Source: CAWUEZ02 sp963921355
GTDB lineage: Bacteria; Pseudomonadota; Alphaproteobacteria; Thalassobaculales; Thalassobaculaceae
DNA: 64,000 nucleotides
NCBI GenBank assembly: GCA_963921355.3
Contig: OZ001190.1
Location: 2,480,001-2,544,000 of the forward strand
Direction of reading: 5' to 3'
Position numbers and translations under genes: made by a program. The stretch's first letter is position 1. Each line of letters begins with the position of its first letter. A model generated the notes under the pieces. That model had not been told where the DNA came from and ran no database searches. It saw only the letters and a program-made list of their open reading frames with translations. Shown one piece after another: positions 53,921 to 62,665 of the stretch.

Positions 53921-55948
53921 TCAGAACTTCACCACCAGGGTGGCGAAGACCGACCGCGACGTCTCGGTTGCCAACGGTGCCGGATTGGCCGCCCGTTCGA
54001 CACCGAATTCTTCGCGACCGTCGGTCAGCAGGTTGCGGCCGGTGATGGCGAATTCGAGCGCCTCGGTCGGCGACCAGGAGATCCGGGCATCGATGTCGGC
54101 ATACCCGTCGGCGCCGACTCCGCGCAGCTCGTCGACCAGGCGCACAACCGTGTCGAGCCGCCACTCCGGCGTCAGGTCGTAGAGCGACTGCAGCGCGAAC
54201 TGGTGGCGCGGTGCGTTACCTTCGGCGCCGTCCGAGGCGTCCAGATCCTCATGGAGCCAGGAATAGGCGCCCCTGAGGCGCCAGTTGCTCCGTGCCTGCC
54301 AGGTGCCGACAAACTCGCCGCCGAAGGTTCGCCCGTCCGCGACCTCGTTGATGACCACCGGTGCATCGAGGAACGGCGTGCCGAAATCCGTGTTGAGCGT
54401 GGTGGTGCCGGCCGTGGCATCCAGCAGCAGGCCGTCATACTCGTTGTAGAAACCGGCGACATCGACCGAGAAGGTGTCCGTCAACCGGCCCCGATAGCCG
54501 GCCTCGAAGGCGGTGATGCGTTCGGCGTCCAGGTCGCGGTCACCGTGAATGGCCACCGTCAGGGGCAGACCCGATGGATTGGCGGGCGTGCCCGGCGGAA
54601 TGACGACATTGCGGATGATGCCGTCGGTCTCGCCGCGCGAGGGTGTCCGGGCCGCCTGCGAGACCGCCCCCCAGACCGTATGGCCGGGATGGACCAGCCA
54701 ACTGGCCCGGGTGGAGGGTTGGACCTCGGTGCCGGAGATCGAGTGATGCTCGACCTTCGTTCCGACAATGAACTCCACCCGGTTGTCGAAGAACCGGCGC
54801 GACGCCTGCACGAACCCGTTGGCGATGTGGATGGTCTCGTCATCATCCGACATCTCGAAAGCGAAGCCCGATGTGTCGACCCGGTCGTAGATGCCGCGAT
54901 AGCCGGCCCCCCAGATGATGTTGATGGCCGAGCCGACGACGAAGCGGTGCTGAGCCTGGATGTCTCCGGTTGTCCGCTCCTCCTCGGCCATCGGGGCGTC
55001 GAGTTCCATCGAGCGGTAGTCGATGAACCCCTGCAGCGAGACGCTGGAGTCGCTGCTGAGTTCACGGTCCCACCGGCCAAGCACGTAGAGGCCGCGGCGT
55101 TCGATATCCCCGTCCTCCTCGGATGAATAAGGCGCGGACAGGCTTGGCTCTAGGTAACGGTCGCCGGCCTCGACAGCGTTCATACCCGCTTCGAACAGCA
55201 CGGTGTCTTGGGCCGACGGCGTCCAGTCCACCCGGAGATGGGCCTGGCCGTTCTGCCAGTCGTCGTTGCCGTCCGAGCCATCGGAAAACTCCGTTTCGTC
55301 ATGGGCATCGGCCTGGAACGACAGGCGATAGGTCGCGGAGTCGCCGAGCACGCCGCCCTGGCGCGCCGAGATCGACCCGAGTTCCTGGGTGCCCGCCGAG
55401 AAAGCAACCCGGCCACCCTGGGTATCGGCCGAATGGCGGGTGATGATGTTGATGACGCCGTTGACGGCGTTCGACCCCCACAGGGTGCCGCCGGGTCCGC
55501 GCACCACTTCGATGCGGTCGATGTCGTCGACCGGGATGTTGTGCCGGTCCCAGAACACGCCGGAGAACAGCGGTGAATAGAGGCTGCGCCCGTCGATCAT
55601 GACCAGCAGCTTGTTGGCAAAGCGGCTGTTGAAACCGCGGATGCTCACAGCCCAGGAGTTCGCGTTTATCCGGGCGACATTGACGCCTGGTACCAGGCGC
55701 AGCGCTTCGGCGATGTCTGTCGCGCCGGACCGCTCGATCTCCTCTCGGGTGAGCACGTGCAGGGCGGCGGCGGCGGCCTGAGCGCGTTCCGGCTGTTTGG
55801 AGACCGTCGTTACTTCGACGTTCATCAGATACTCGAGCGACATCCGAGTGATCGGGTTCGTGTCGTCTGCATGAGCCGGGGCGGCGGCCAAGATGGCAAA
55901 CCATCCGAGGACCCGGCTCATGCAGACGAGAAAGCGACGTGAAATCAT
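53921..55948 (-). CDS. TonB-dependent receptor
   Basis: 675 residues from MISRRFL. Signal peptide ending AAPAHA, a TonB-box-like VEVTTVSKQPER, plug domain (LTREEIERSGATDIAEALRLV, IEVVRGPGGTLWGSNAVNGVINIITR) and a 22-strand barrel with Phe at the C-terminus (FATLVVKF). In the CirA/FepA-like group that is regularly encoded with YfiR. It imports siderophore, vitamin or other large ligand, or senses it. First gene of the receptor-YfiR-kinase operon. Confidence 0.94.
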   Translation of the reverse strand: MISRRFLVCMSRVLGWFAILAAAPAHADDTNPITRMSLEYLMNVEVTTVSKQPERAQAAAAALHVLTREEIERSGATDIAEALRLVPGVNVARINANSWAVSIRGFNSRFANKLLVMIDGRSLYSPLFSGVFWDRHNIPVDDIDRIEVVRGPGGTLWGSNAVNGVINIITRHSADTQGGRVAFSAGTQELGSISARQGGVLGDSATYRLSFQADAHDETEFSDGSDGNDDWQNGQAHLRVDWTPSAQDTVLFEAGMNAVEAGDRYLEPSLSAPYSSEEDGDIERRGLYVLGRWDRELSSDSSVSLQGFIDYRSMELDAPMAEEERTTGDIQAQHRFVVGSAINIIWGAGYRGIYDRVDTSGFAFEMSDDDETIHIANGFVQASRRFFDNRVEFIVGTKVEHHSISGTEVQPSTRASWLVHPGHTVWGAVSQAARTPSRGETDGIIRNVVIPPGTPANPSGLPLTVAIHGDRDLDAERITAFEAGYRGRLTDTFSVDVAGFYNEYDGLLLDATAGTTTLNTDFGTPFLDAPVVINEVADGRTFGGEFVGTWQARSNWRLRGAYSWLHEDLDASDGAEGNAPRHQFALQSLYDLTPEWRLDTVVRLVDELRGVGADGYADIDARISWSPTEALEFAITGRNLLTDGREEFGVERAANPAPLATETSRSVFATLVVKF

Positions 55949-56106
55949 TGGTTTTCTCGCGGAATCGAGGGCTGATCGCACAGTCGCCGATCCGGGTAAA
56001 GAATTCGTAAAATGGTGATTAAATACGAGACATTTTCGCGTCATGGGAAGCCCGGCTCCAACAAACCAGTCGCGTTCCAACCGCAACTGAGGTCGTATGG
56101 ACGAGG

Positions 56107-57138
56107 TTGGATGACGCGGCGCGGAGGCAGCAATGCAAGCAATGGCAGATCGTTTCGGATGGCGGAATAGACGCCCTGGCCCTGGCGGACGCGCAGCCCC
56201 GGGATCCGGGGCCGCGGGAGGTTCGGGTGCGGATGGCCGCTTCCGCACTCAATTACCGCGATCTGCTGACGGTGACCGACCCGGTCGCGCGCAATCTCCC
56301 CTATCCGCGGATCCCGAACTCTGACGGCGCGGGCACAGTGACCGCGGTCGGATCCGAAGTGACGGACTTCGCGGTCGGCGACCGGGTCGCCTCCTGCTTC
56401 TTTCAGAACTGGCTGGACGGCCCCTGCTCGGCGGAGGCGATGGCGAGCGCGCTTGGCGGCGCCTTGGACGGGGTTCTGGCGCAGGAGGTCGTCCTGGCGG
56501 CCGACGGGGTCGTGCCGGTGCCGTCGCATCTTTCTTTGGAAGAGGCCGCGACGCTGCCGTGTGCGGCTCTGACCGCCTGGAACGCCCTGGTCGATACTGG
56601 TGGCCTGACGGCGGGTGAGACCGTGCTTCTGCTCGGCACCGGCGGCGTTTCGATCTTCGCCCTGCAATTCGCCAAGCTGATGGGCGCGCGGGTGATCCTG
56701 ACCTCCTCCAGCGACGAAAAGCTCGCCAGGGCCAAAGCCATGGGGGCGGACGAAACGATCAACTACCGCGACACACCGGACTGGCAGAACGCCGTGCTCG
56801 ACCTGACAGGCGGTCGAGGCGTTGACGTCACCGTCGAGGTTGGCGGTGCGGGCACCCTGGCGCGGTCGATTGAAGCCACCCGGGTGGCCGGAACGGTCGC
56901 CCTGATCGGCGTGCTGACGGGGGGTGAGATCAACCCGACTCTGGTGATGCGGAAGTCGATCCGACTGGTCGGAATCTATGTCGGATCACGGCGGATGTTC
57001 TCGGCAATGAACAAGGCGATTGGCCTTCACGGACTGCGTCCGGTCATTGACCAGAGCTTCCCGTTCGCCTCAGCACGCGACGCCTATCATGCGATGGCCG
57101 CGGCGGGGCATTTCGGAAAGATCGTGGTGAAAATCTGA
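56107..57138 (+). CDS. MDR family NAD(P)-dependent oxidoreductase, start uncertain
   Basis: 343 residues if begun at the TTG at 56107. Family pattern: ALNYRDLLTVTDP, NSDGAGTVTAVG, LGTGGVSIFALQFAKLMGARVILTSSS (cofactor) and ASARDAYHAMAAAGHFGKIVVKI. No zinc-ligand Cys is kept, so it is more like a quinone oxidoreductase or enoyl reductase. The only good ribosome binding site (GGAGG, 56123-56127) leads to an ATG at 56133 in another frame; homologues would begin with Met-Lys-Gln-Trp, which needs one base fewer after that ATG. A 1-base insertion at the start is possible. Confidence 0.82.
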   Translation: MDDAARRQQCKQWQIVSDGGIDALALADAQPRDPGPREVRVRMAASALNYRDLLTVTDPVARNLPYPRIPNSDGAGTVTAVGSEVTDFAVGDRVASCFFQNWLDGPCSAEAMASALGGALDGVLAQEVVLAADGVVPVPSHLSLEEAATLPCAALTAWNALVDTGGLTAGETVLLLGTGGVSIFALQFAKLMGARVILTSSSDEKLARAKAMGADETINYRDTPDWQNAVLDLTGGRGVDVTVEVGGAGTLARSIEATRVAGTVALIGVLTGGEINPTLVMRKSIRLVGIYVGSRRMFSAMNKAIGLHGLRPVIDQSFPFASARDAYHAMAAAGHFGKIVVKI

Positions 57139-57153
57139 CGTGAGACTTGTGCC

Positions 57154-57173
57154 GGCCGGTCGATTGACCGGCC
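57154..57173. terminator. Hairpin behind the MDR gene
   Basis: Perfect 8-bp stem GGCCGGTC/GACCGGCC with a GATT loop, 16 bases after the stop. No T run follows, so it may stabilise the end of the transcript or attenuate rather than terminate fully. Confidence 0.4.
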
Positions 57174-57275
57174 CCGGCGCTGCATGGCACATGGTCGCCG
57201 AACGGCCGCCAGAGCCCACGAATAAGCTTGCCTGCACAAATGGACCCCACAGGACTGCACGACCGGGAGGAGACA

Positions 57276-58484
57276 ATGACAGAGGCCCTGATCTGCGACG
57301 CCGTGCGCACATCCATCGGGCGCTATGGCGGGGCTCTCGCCCATGTTCGCACCGATGACCTTGCGGCGCGCCCGATACAGGCCCTGATCGACCGCAACCC
57401 CGATGTCGACTGGGAGGCGGTCGACGAGGTGTTCTACGGCTGCGTCAATCAGGCCGGCGAGGACAATCGCAACGTGGCACGCATGGCCCTTCTGCTCGCC
57501 GGCATCCCGGCGACGGTACCGGGGGTGACGGTCAATCGCCTGTGCGCTTCCGGGATGATGGCCGTGGCCGATGCGGCCCGCCAGATCAAGACCGGCGAGG
57601 GTCAGTTGGCGATCGCCGGCGGTGCCGAATCCATGACCCGGTCGCCCTTCGTGATGGCCAAGGCGGGAACGGCGTTCGCGCGCAGCGCGGAAATGCATGA
57701 CACGACGATCGGCTGGCGGTTCATCAACCCCGAGATGGAGCGCCGTTTCGGCACCGACAGCATGCCGGAGACCGGCGAGAACGTTGCCGAACAGTTCCAG
57801 GTGCGCCGCGAGGACCAGGACGCGTTCGCCTACCGCAGTCAGCAGCGTTGCGGCGAGGCTATGGCCCGCGGCCGTCTCGCCAGGGAGATCGTCGCGGTCG
57901 AGATCAAGGGGCGGCGCGGCGAGGTGACCGTGGTCGATACCGACGAACACCCGCGGCCCGAGACCACGCTCGACAAGCTGGCCAAGCTGCCGACACCGTT
58001 TCGCAAGGAAGGCGGGTCGGTGACGGCAGGCAACGCGAGCGGTGTCAACGACGGGGCCGCGGCGATGATCGTCGCCAGCGAAGCTGCCGCGAAGACCCAC
58101 GGCCTTACCCCGCGCGCCCGGGTGGTTGCCGCGGCCGCCGCCGGCGTCGAGCCCCGGATCATGGGTATCGGTCCGGCACCGGCGTCCCAGAAGGCGCTGG
58201 CCCTGGCCGGCCTGTCGATCGACGAGATGGACGTTCTGGAGTTGAACGAGGCTTTTGCCAGCCAGGTCCTGGCCAGCCTGCGCGAACTCGGCGTGGCCGA
58301 CGACGATCCGCGGGTCAACCCGAACGGCGGCGCGATCGCCCTCGGCCATCCGCTGGGAGCCAGCGGAACCCGACTGATCCAGACGGCGACGGAAACCCTG
58401 GTCGAAACCGGCGGACGTTATGCGCTGTGCACCATGTGCGTCGGCGTCGGTCAGGGCATGGCAGTGGTGATCGAAAGGGTTTGA
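57276..58484 (+). CDS. pcaF: 3-oxoadipyl-CoA thiolase-type acetyl-CoA acyltransferase
   Basis: 402 residues from the ATG preceded by GGGAGGAG. Thiolase II marks: Cys90 in VNRLCASGMMA, GGAESMTRSPFVM, His in AIALGHPLGASG, and the second Cys in CTMCVGVGQG. The overall pattern (ICDAVRTSIGRYGGALA) matches the PcaF/PaaJ branch, which splits 3-oxoadipyl-CoA into succinyl-CoA and acetyl-CoA. Other thiolase uses cannot be ruled out. The partner dehydrogenase follows five bases later. Confidence 0.9.
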   Translation: MTEALICDAVRTSIGRYGGALAHVRTDDLAARPIQALIDRNPDVDWEAVDEVFYGCVNQAGEDNRNVARMALLLAGIPATVPGVTVNRLCASGMMAVADAARQIKTGEGQLAIAGGAESMTRSPFVMAKAGTAFARSAEMHDTTIGWRFINPEMERRFGTDSMPETGENVAEQFQVRREDQDAFAYRSQQRCGEAMARGRLAREIVAVEIKGRRGEVTVVDTDEHPRPETTLDKLAKLPTPFRKEGGSVTAGNASGVNDGAAAMIVASEAAAKTHGLTPRARVVAAAAAGVEPRIMGIGPAPASQKALALAGLSIDEMDVLELNEAFASQVLASLRELGVADDDPRVNPNGGAIALGHPLGASGTRLIQTATETLVETGGRYALCTMCVGVGQGMAVVIERV

Positions 58485-58489
58485 CGTCG

Positions 58490-60007
58490 ATGGTCGATTT
58501 TCGCGCGGACGACTACGCGGTCGGTGTCGTCGGGTGCGGTGCCATGGGGCAGGGCATCATCCAGGTCGCGCTCCAGGGCGGGTTGCGGGTTGTTGCCCAC
58601 GACGCCCGGGACGGCGGCGCCGAAGCCGGTGCGGCCCAGGTGCTTGGGCGCCTGGATCGGTCGGTTGAGAAGGGCCGGCTCGACGCGGGCGACGCGGCAG
58701 CCATGAAGCAGCGTCTGACGGTAGCGGCGGGTATCGACGATCTCGCCCCCTGCGCCGTCGTCGTGGAGGCGGTGTTCGAGGATCTTGAGGTCAAGCGGGC
58801 GCTGTTCGCGGAGATCGAAGCGGTGGTGTCCGAGGATGCCATCATCGCCTCCAATACGTCGTCCCTGCCGATCGGCTCGATCGCGCGGACCTGCCAGCGT
58901 GCGGAGCGGATCGCCGGCCTGCACTTCTTCAATCCGGTTCCGCTGATGCGTCTGGTCGAGGTCATTCGCGGTCCGGCTACCGATCCGTCGGTGATCGAGG
59001 CGCTGGTTGCCGTCGGCGAGCGGTTCGGCCGCACCCCGGTCGTGGTCAAGGACTCGCCGGGTTTCCTGGTCAACATGGGTGGGCGGGCGTTCACCACCGA
59101 AGGGCTGCACCTGCAGCACGAAGCGGTCGCCACACCCGCCCAGATCGATGCGGTCATGCGCGATTGCGGACACTTTCGCATGGGCCCGTTCGAGCTCATG
59201 GACCTGACCGGCATAGACGTGAACTATCCGGTGTCGATGATCGTGTTCGAACAGTACCTGCATGATCCGCGTTTGCGCACCACACCCGGCCATCGCGCGC
59301 TTTTCGACGCTGGGCAATTCGGCCGAAAGACCGGGATCGGACATTACCGCTATGACGATCGGGGACAGGCGCTCGACCCGCCCAGTCCCGATCACGTTAC
59401 CGACGCCGACTCCGCCGGCGTCGTCGCGGTTGCCGGTGAAGCGGACGAGGCGCTGACCGAGTTATTGGAGCGGGCCGGACTGGCCGTGCGTCGCGATGAC
59501 GGGACCATGCCGTTGGTTGCCGCCCTGTACGGCGAGGATGCCAGCGGGTTCTGCGCGCGCACCGCCAGCGACCACACCCGGCTGGTGGCGGTGGATACCA
59601 CCGGCGATACCTCAAAGCGGATCACCCTGATGATCGCGCCCGGAGCGGACCCGGCCCACCGCGATGCGGTGGCCGCCGCGTTCGCGGGGGCCGGCATTGC
59701 GCCGACGGTCATCGCCGACTCGCCGGGTTTCATTCTGCAGCGCATGCGTTCGATGATCGCCAATCTCGGCTGCGAGATGGCGCAGATTGCGCTGGCAACG
59801 CCGGCGGATATCGACACGGCCATGAAGCTCGGCCTGAACTACCCGCTCGGTCCGCTTGAAATGGCGGAACAGATGGGCGTGGCCCGGACCTATGCGACCC
59901 TGTCCGCCATTCACGCGGCGACGGCCGATCCCCGCTACCGCCCGTCGATGTGGTTGCGCCGGCGCGCCGAACTTGGCCTTGGCGCCCACACACCTGCAGC
60001 GGTTTAG
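58490..60007 (+). CDS. 3-hydroxyacyl-CoA dehydrogenase (PaaH/PaaC-like)
   Basis: 505 residues from the ATG at 58490. N-terminal Rossmann GCGAMGQGI, NTSSLPIGSIA, catalytic His in GLHFFNPVPLMRLVEV, and two C-terminal helical domains (DSPGFLVNMGGRAF and DSPGFILQRMRSM) that repeat the same pattern. This duplicated length is that of the phenylacetate-pathway enzyme PaaH, which makes 3-oxoadipyl-CoA from the 3-hydroxy form. It fits the thiolase before it. Its stop TAG overlaps the stop of the converging cyclase gene. Confidence 0.93.
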   Translation: MVDFRADDYAVGVVGCGAMGQGIIQVALQGGLRVVAHDARDGGAEAGAAQVLGRLDRSVEKGRLDAGDAAAMKQRLTVAAGIDDLAPCAVVVEAVFEDLEVKRALFAEIEAVVSEDAIIASNTSSLPIGSIARTCQRAERIAGLHFFNPVPLMRLVEVIRGPATDPSVIEALVAVGERFGRTPVVVKDSPGFLVNMGGRAFTTEGLHLQHEAVATPAQIDAVMRDCGHFRMGPFELMDLTGIDVNYPVSMIVFEQYLHDPRLRTTPGHRALFDAGQFGRKTGIGHYRYDDRGQALDPPSPDHVTDADSAGVVAVAGEADEALTELLERAGLAVRRDDGTMPLVAALYGEDASGFCARTASDHTRLVAVDTTGDTSKRITLMIAPGADPAHRDAVAAAFAGAGIAPTVIADSPGFILQRMRSMIANLGCEMAQIALATPADIDTAMKLGLNYPLGPLEMAEQMGVARTYATLSAIHAATADPRYRPSMWLRRRAELGLGAHTPAAV

Positions 60008-61290
60008 CGCAGACCCAGAACAGACACGGGGGTGTTGTGCCCCCGAATGTCGGCCTCTCCCAGGTCGTCGAGGCCGGCATCGGTTCCCGCGGCGTCGACC
60101 GTCGTGCGGCTCACCAGCAGTCGGGTTCCGTACTGTTTGTTGAGGGCTTCGAGCCGGGCGGCGACGTTCACCGTGTCGCCGTAGACGATGTAGGTCTGGC
60201 GGTCGCTGCTGCCGACGAGCCCGGCCGCCACCTCGCCGGTATGGATGCCGATGCGGATGGCGATCCGCTCGCCGTTGAAGTCGCCGGCGTCGATGGCGAC
60301 CAGCAGTTCCTTGGCGCAGGCCAGGGCCGCCGCCGCGTGGTCCGGCACCTCGGCCGGCGCGTTGAAGGCCAGCAGCAGCCCGTCGCCCTGGAAGTTGACG
60401 ATCACCCCGCCATGGTTGGCGGCGATGGTGCCGGCGGTCTCGAAGTACGTATTGAGAAGGGCGACGATGGTCTGCGGGTCGCGGGCCTCCGACAGGGAGG
60501 TGAAGCCGGCGATGTCGATGAACATCACCGTCGCGATCCGGCGGGACGGGCCGAGCGCGCCGCCGTCCGCGGTCAACCGGTCGACGACTTCCGGCGGCGC
60601 GAAGCGGCCGAACAGGCTCGAGATCCGGTCCCGGGCGGCTTCGGAGTCGGCCCACAGCACGACGACGCGCCGCGCACGGTGGACGGCAAAGGCCACCAGC
60701 ACTGTGAGAACCAGGAAGGCAAAGGTCTCTTCCACCCGGTTGCCACCGCCGACGAAATCGACGTCCATGATCAACGACACGTAGCTCTGCCCCGATGACA
60801 GGTCGCCCCAGGACAGCCGCCGCGGCATCGGCGCGGTGACCCAGGCAAATGCCGCCCACCAGGTGACGGTGGTCGCAGCCCCGCACCACAACAGTAGGGC
60901 TGGAGAGAGGGCGAGGGCTGCAACGCCGAGAACTGGCAGAAAGTAGTAAATGCCATAGGCGCGGAACGCCATGATCTGCGGGACGGCTTCGCTTGAGCTT
61001 AGAGGGACGAATGCGAAGACCGCGCCAATGCACAGAATGTCGACGGTGAAGATCGCGAAGCGATAGGCCGGCAGATCGAGGCCCGTGCCCACGATCCGGC
61101 GATACAACACTCCGATGCCGGCGGACGCTAGCAGGATGGTGGCGACGTAGAGACCGGCAGGAAGGAAGATCGCGGGCCAAAGAGCGGCAATCGCCAGGGC
61201 GACGGCACGGCCCAGAAGGGCGAGCCGGAGCCCGTCATCGGCTGCCCGCCTCAGTCGCTGCGCGCCGTCTTCGTTTCCCGTTTCGACCAT
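60004..61290 (-). CDS. Class III adenylate/guanylate cyclase with membrane domain
   Basis: 428 residues from MVETGNED; a frame to 61476 overlaps the DMT gene on the other strand and is not used. About six hydrophobic helices in residues 25-225, then the cyclase domain: VMFIDIAGFTSLSEA and FQGDGLLLAF with the two metal Asp residues, RIGIHTGEVAAG, VYGDTVNVAARLE. It makes cAMP or cGMP when its membrane part senses an unknown signal. Divergent from the DMT gene by 100 bases. Confidence 0.92.
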   Translation of the reverse strand: MVETGNEDGAQRLRRAADDGLRLALLGRAVALAIAALWPAIFLPAGLYVATILLASAGIGVLYRRIVGTGLDLPAYRFAIFTVDILCIGAVFAFVPLSSSEAVPQIMAFRAYGIYYFLPVLGVAALALSPALLLWCGAATTVTWWAAFAWVTAPMPRRLSWGDLSSGQSYVSLIMDVDFVGGGNRVEETFAFLVLTVLVAFAVHRARRVVVLWADSEAARDRISSLFGRFAPPEVVDRLTADGGALGPSRRIATVMFIDIAGFTSLSEARDPQTIVALLNTYFETAGTIAANHGGVIVNFQGDGLLLAFNAPAEVPDHAAAALACAKELLVAIDAGDFNGERIAIRIGIHTGEVAAGLVGSSDRQTYIVYGDTVNVAARLEALNKQYGTRLLVSRTTVDAAGTDAGLDDLGEADIRGHNTPVSVLGLR

Positions 61291-61390
61291 TGAGCCGCCC
61301 TGTCGTCGCTTCGCCGCAAAGCCGTTCCGACATTTTGCTTGGTTTTGCCGCCGGCGCATCCGTCTACTGTCGCGGCCGGGAGGGATCAGC

Positions 61391-62299
61391 ATGCCTTTGT
61401 GGGCGGTTATCGCCGTGTTCGCCGCATTTGCGCAGACCGCGCGCAACGCCGGCCAGAAGCACCTGTCGGGAACCATGTCCGCCTGGGGGGCGACCTGGGT
61501 TCGGTTTCTGTTCGGGTTGCCGTTCGCGGTCGGCTACCTGGCCTATGCGCTCGGCCAGCGTCCGGAGGCGGCGCCAGACCTGCATCTGACGTTCTTCGCC
61601 TGGTGCGCGGCGACGGCGGTGGCTCAGATCCTGGCGACGGTTCTGCTTGTGCATCTCTTCAGCCTGCGCAACTTCGCAGTCGGATCGTCCTATGCGCGGA
61701 CCGAGACCATTCCAACCGCACTCTTGGGGGCGGCGTTCTTTGGCGAGGCGATCGACGCCGCCGGGTGGCTCGCGGTTCTGATCAGCGGCATCGGCGTCAT
61801 GCTGATCAGCTTGGCGCGTCAGGGTGTCGGATTAGCCCAGCTTCTAGCCTCCGCTTTCAACCGGGCTGCCGGGATCGGGCTGTTGTCGGGCCTCGGCTTC
61901 GCGCTCGCATCCCTGTTCCTGCGCCAGGCCAGCCTATCGCTCGGCGATCCCGATTTCCTGACAACAGCATCCATGACCCTGGTGACGGTGATCGCCATCC
62001 AGACGGTCGCCCTCGGCATTCATGTCGCCGCCACCCGTCCTATCGATATCCCTGCGATCGCGCACGCCTGGAAGGCCGCGGTGTTCGTCGGCCTGACCAG
62101 TGCGCTCGGCTCAGCCGGATGGTTCACCGCGATGACGATTGAGCGGGCGTCCTATGTGAAGGTGATCGGGCAGGTGGAGTTCGTGCTGGCAATCGCGGTT
62201 TCCACTCTGGTCTTCAAGGAGCGTTCGACCGTGCGGGAACTGGTCGGCATGAGCCTGGTCGCATTCGGCATTGTTGTGCTGCTGCTCTATGCGAAATAG
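61391..62299 (+). CDS. DMT (EamA) family transporter
   Basis: 302 residues, ten helices in two repeats. WAVIAVFAAFAQTARNAGQKHL at the first helix, YARTETIPTALLGAAFFGE at the end of the first repeat and VGMSLVAFGIVVLLLYAK at the end. A second, distinct member from that at 32322. Exporter of unknown metabolite. Stop is 24 bases from the small membrane protein gene. Confidence 0.92.
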   Translation: MPLWAVIAVFAAFAQTARNAGQKHLSGTMSAWGATWVRFLFGLPFAVGYLAYALGQRPEAAPDLHLTFFAWCAATAVAQILATVLLVHLFSLRNFAVGSSYARTETIPTALLGAAFFGEAIDAAGWLAVLISGIGVMLISLARQGVGLAQLLASAFNRAAGIGLLSGLGFALASLFLRQASLSLGDPDFLTTASMTLVTVIAIQTVALGIHVAATRPIDIPAIAHAWKAAVFVGLTSALGSAGWFTAMTIERASYVKVIGQVEFVLAIAVSTLVFKERSTVRELVGMSLVAFGIVVLLLYAK

Positions 62300-62323
62300 G
62301 GACAGGGTTCTAAAGTCGGCGTC

Positions 62324-62641
62324 ATGTCTGAGAGCGAAGACAACGAGAAGCCCAGTTTCTGGCAGAGCCCGGTCACCCGAGGTGTGCTTAACGGCATCGT
62401 CTTTGTCGGCCTGTTGATGGCGATGCAGGTCCAGGGACTGTTTCAGGCGCCCCGGCCGCTGACCGAGGAGTCGGTGGTCCAGCATGTGATCGCCGGCTGC
62501 ATTTTCGGTTTCATCATGTATCTCGTCGAACTCTGGAAGCTGCGGCGTCGCACCAACGCCGCCAAGGCAGCCCGCGACACGGTCCGGGCCAAGCTCGAGG
62601 ATGAGGACGACCGCCCGACGGGCAGCGGCAAGTCCGACTGA
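62324..62641 (+). CDS. Small two-helix membrane protein of unknown function
   Basis: 105 residues. Charged N-terminus, hydrophobic helices at about 20-40 and 55-75 (NGIVFVGLLMAMQVQGLF; IAGCIFGFIMYLVELW), then a charged, disordered C-terminal tail rich in Arg, Ala and Asp. It has the form of a membrane-anchored accessory protein. Family not recognised. It may be in a unit with the DMT transporter ahead. Confidence 0.65.
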   Translation: MSESEDNEKPSFWQSPVTRGVLNGIVFVGLLMAMQVQGLFQAPRPLTEESVVQHVIAGCIFGFIMYLVELWKLRRRTNAAKAARDTVRAKLEDEDDRPTGSGKSD

Positions 62642-62665
62642 CATGACCGCAAGCAAGGGGGCGGC

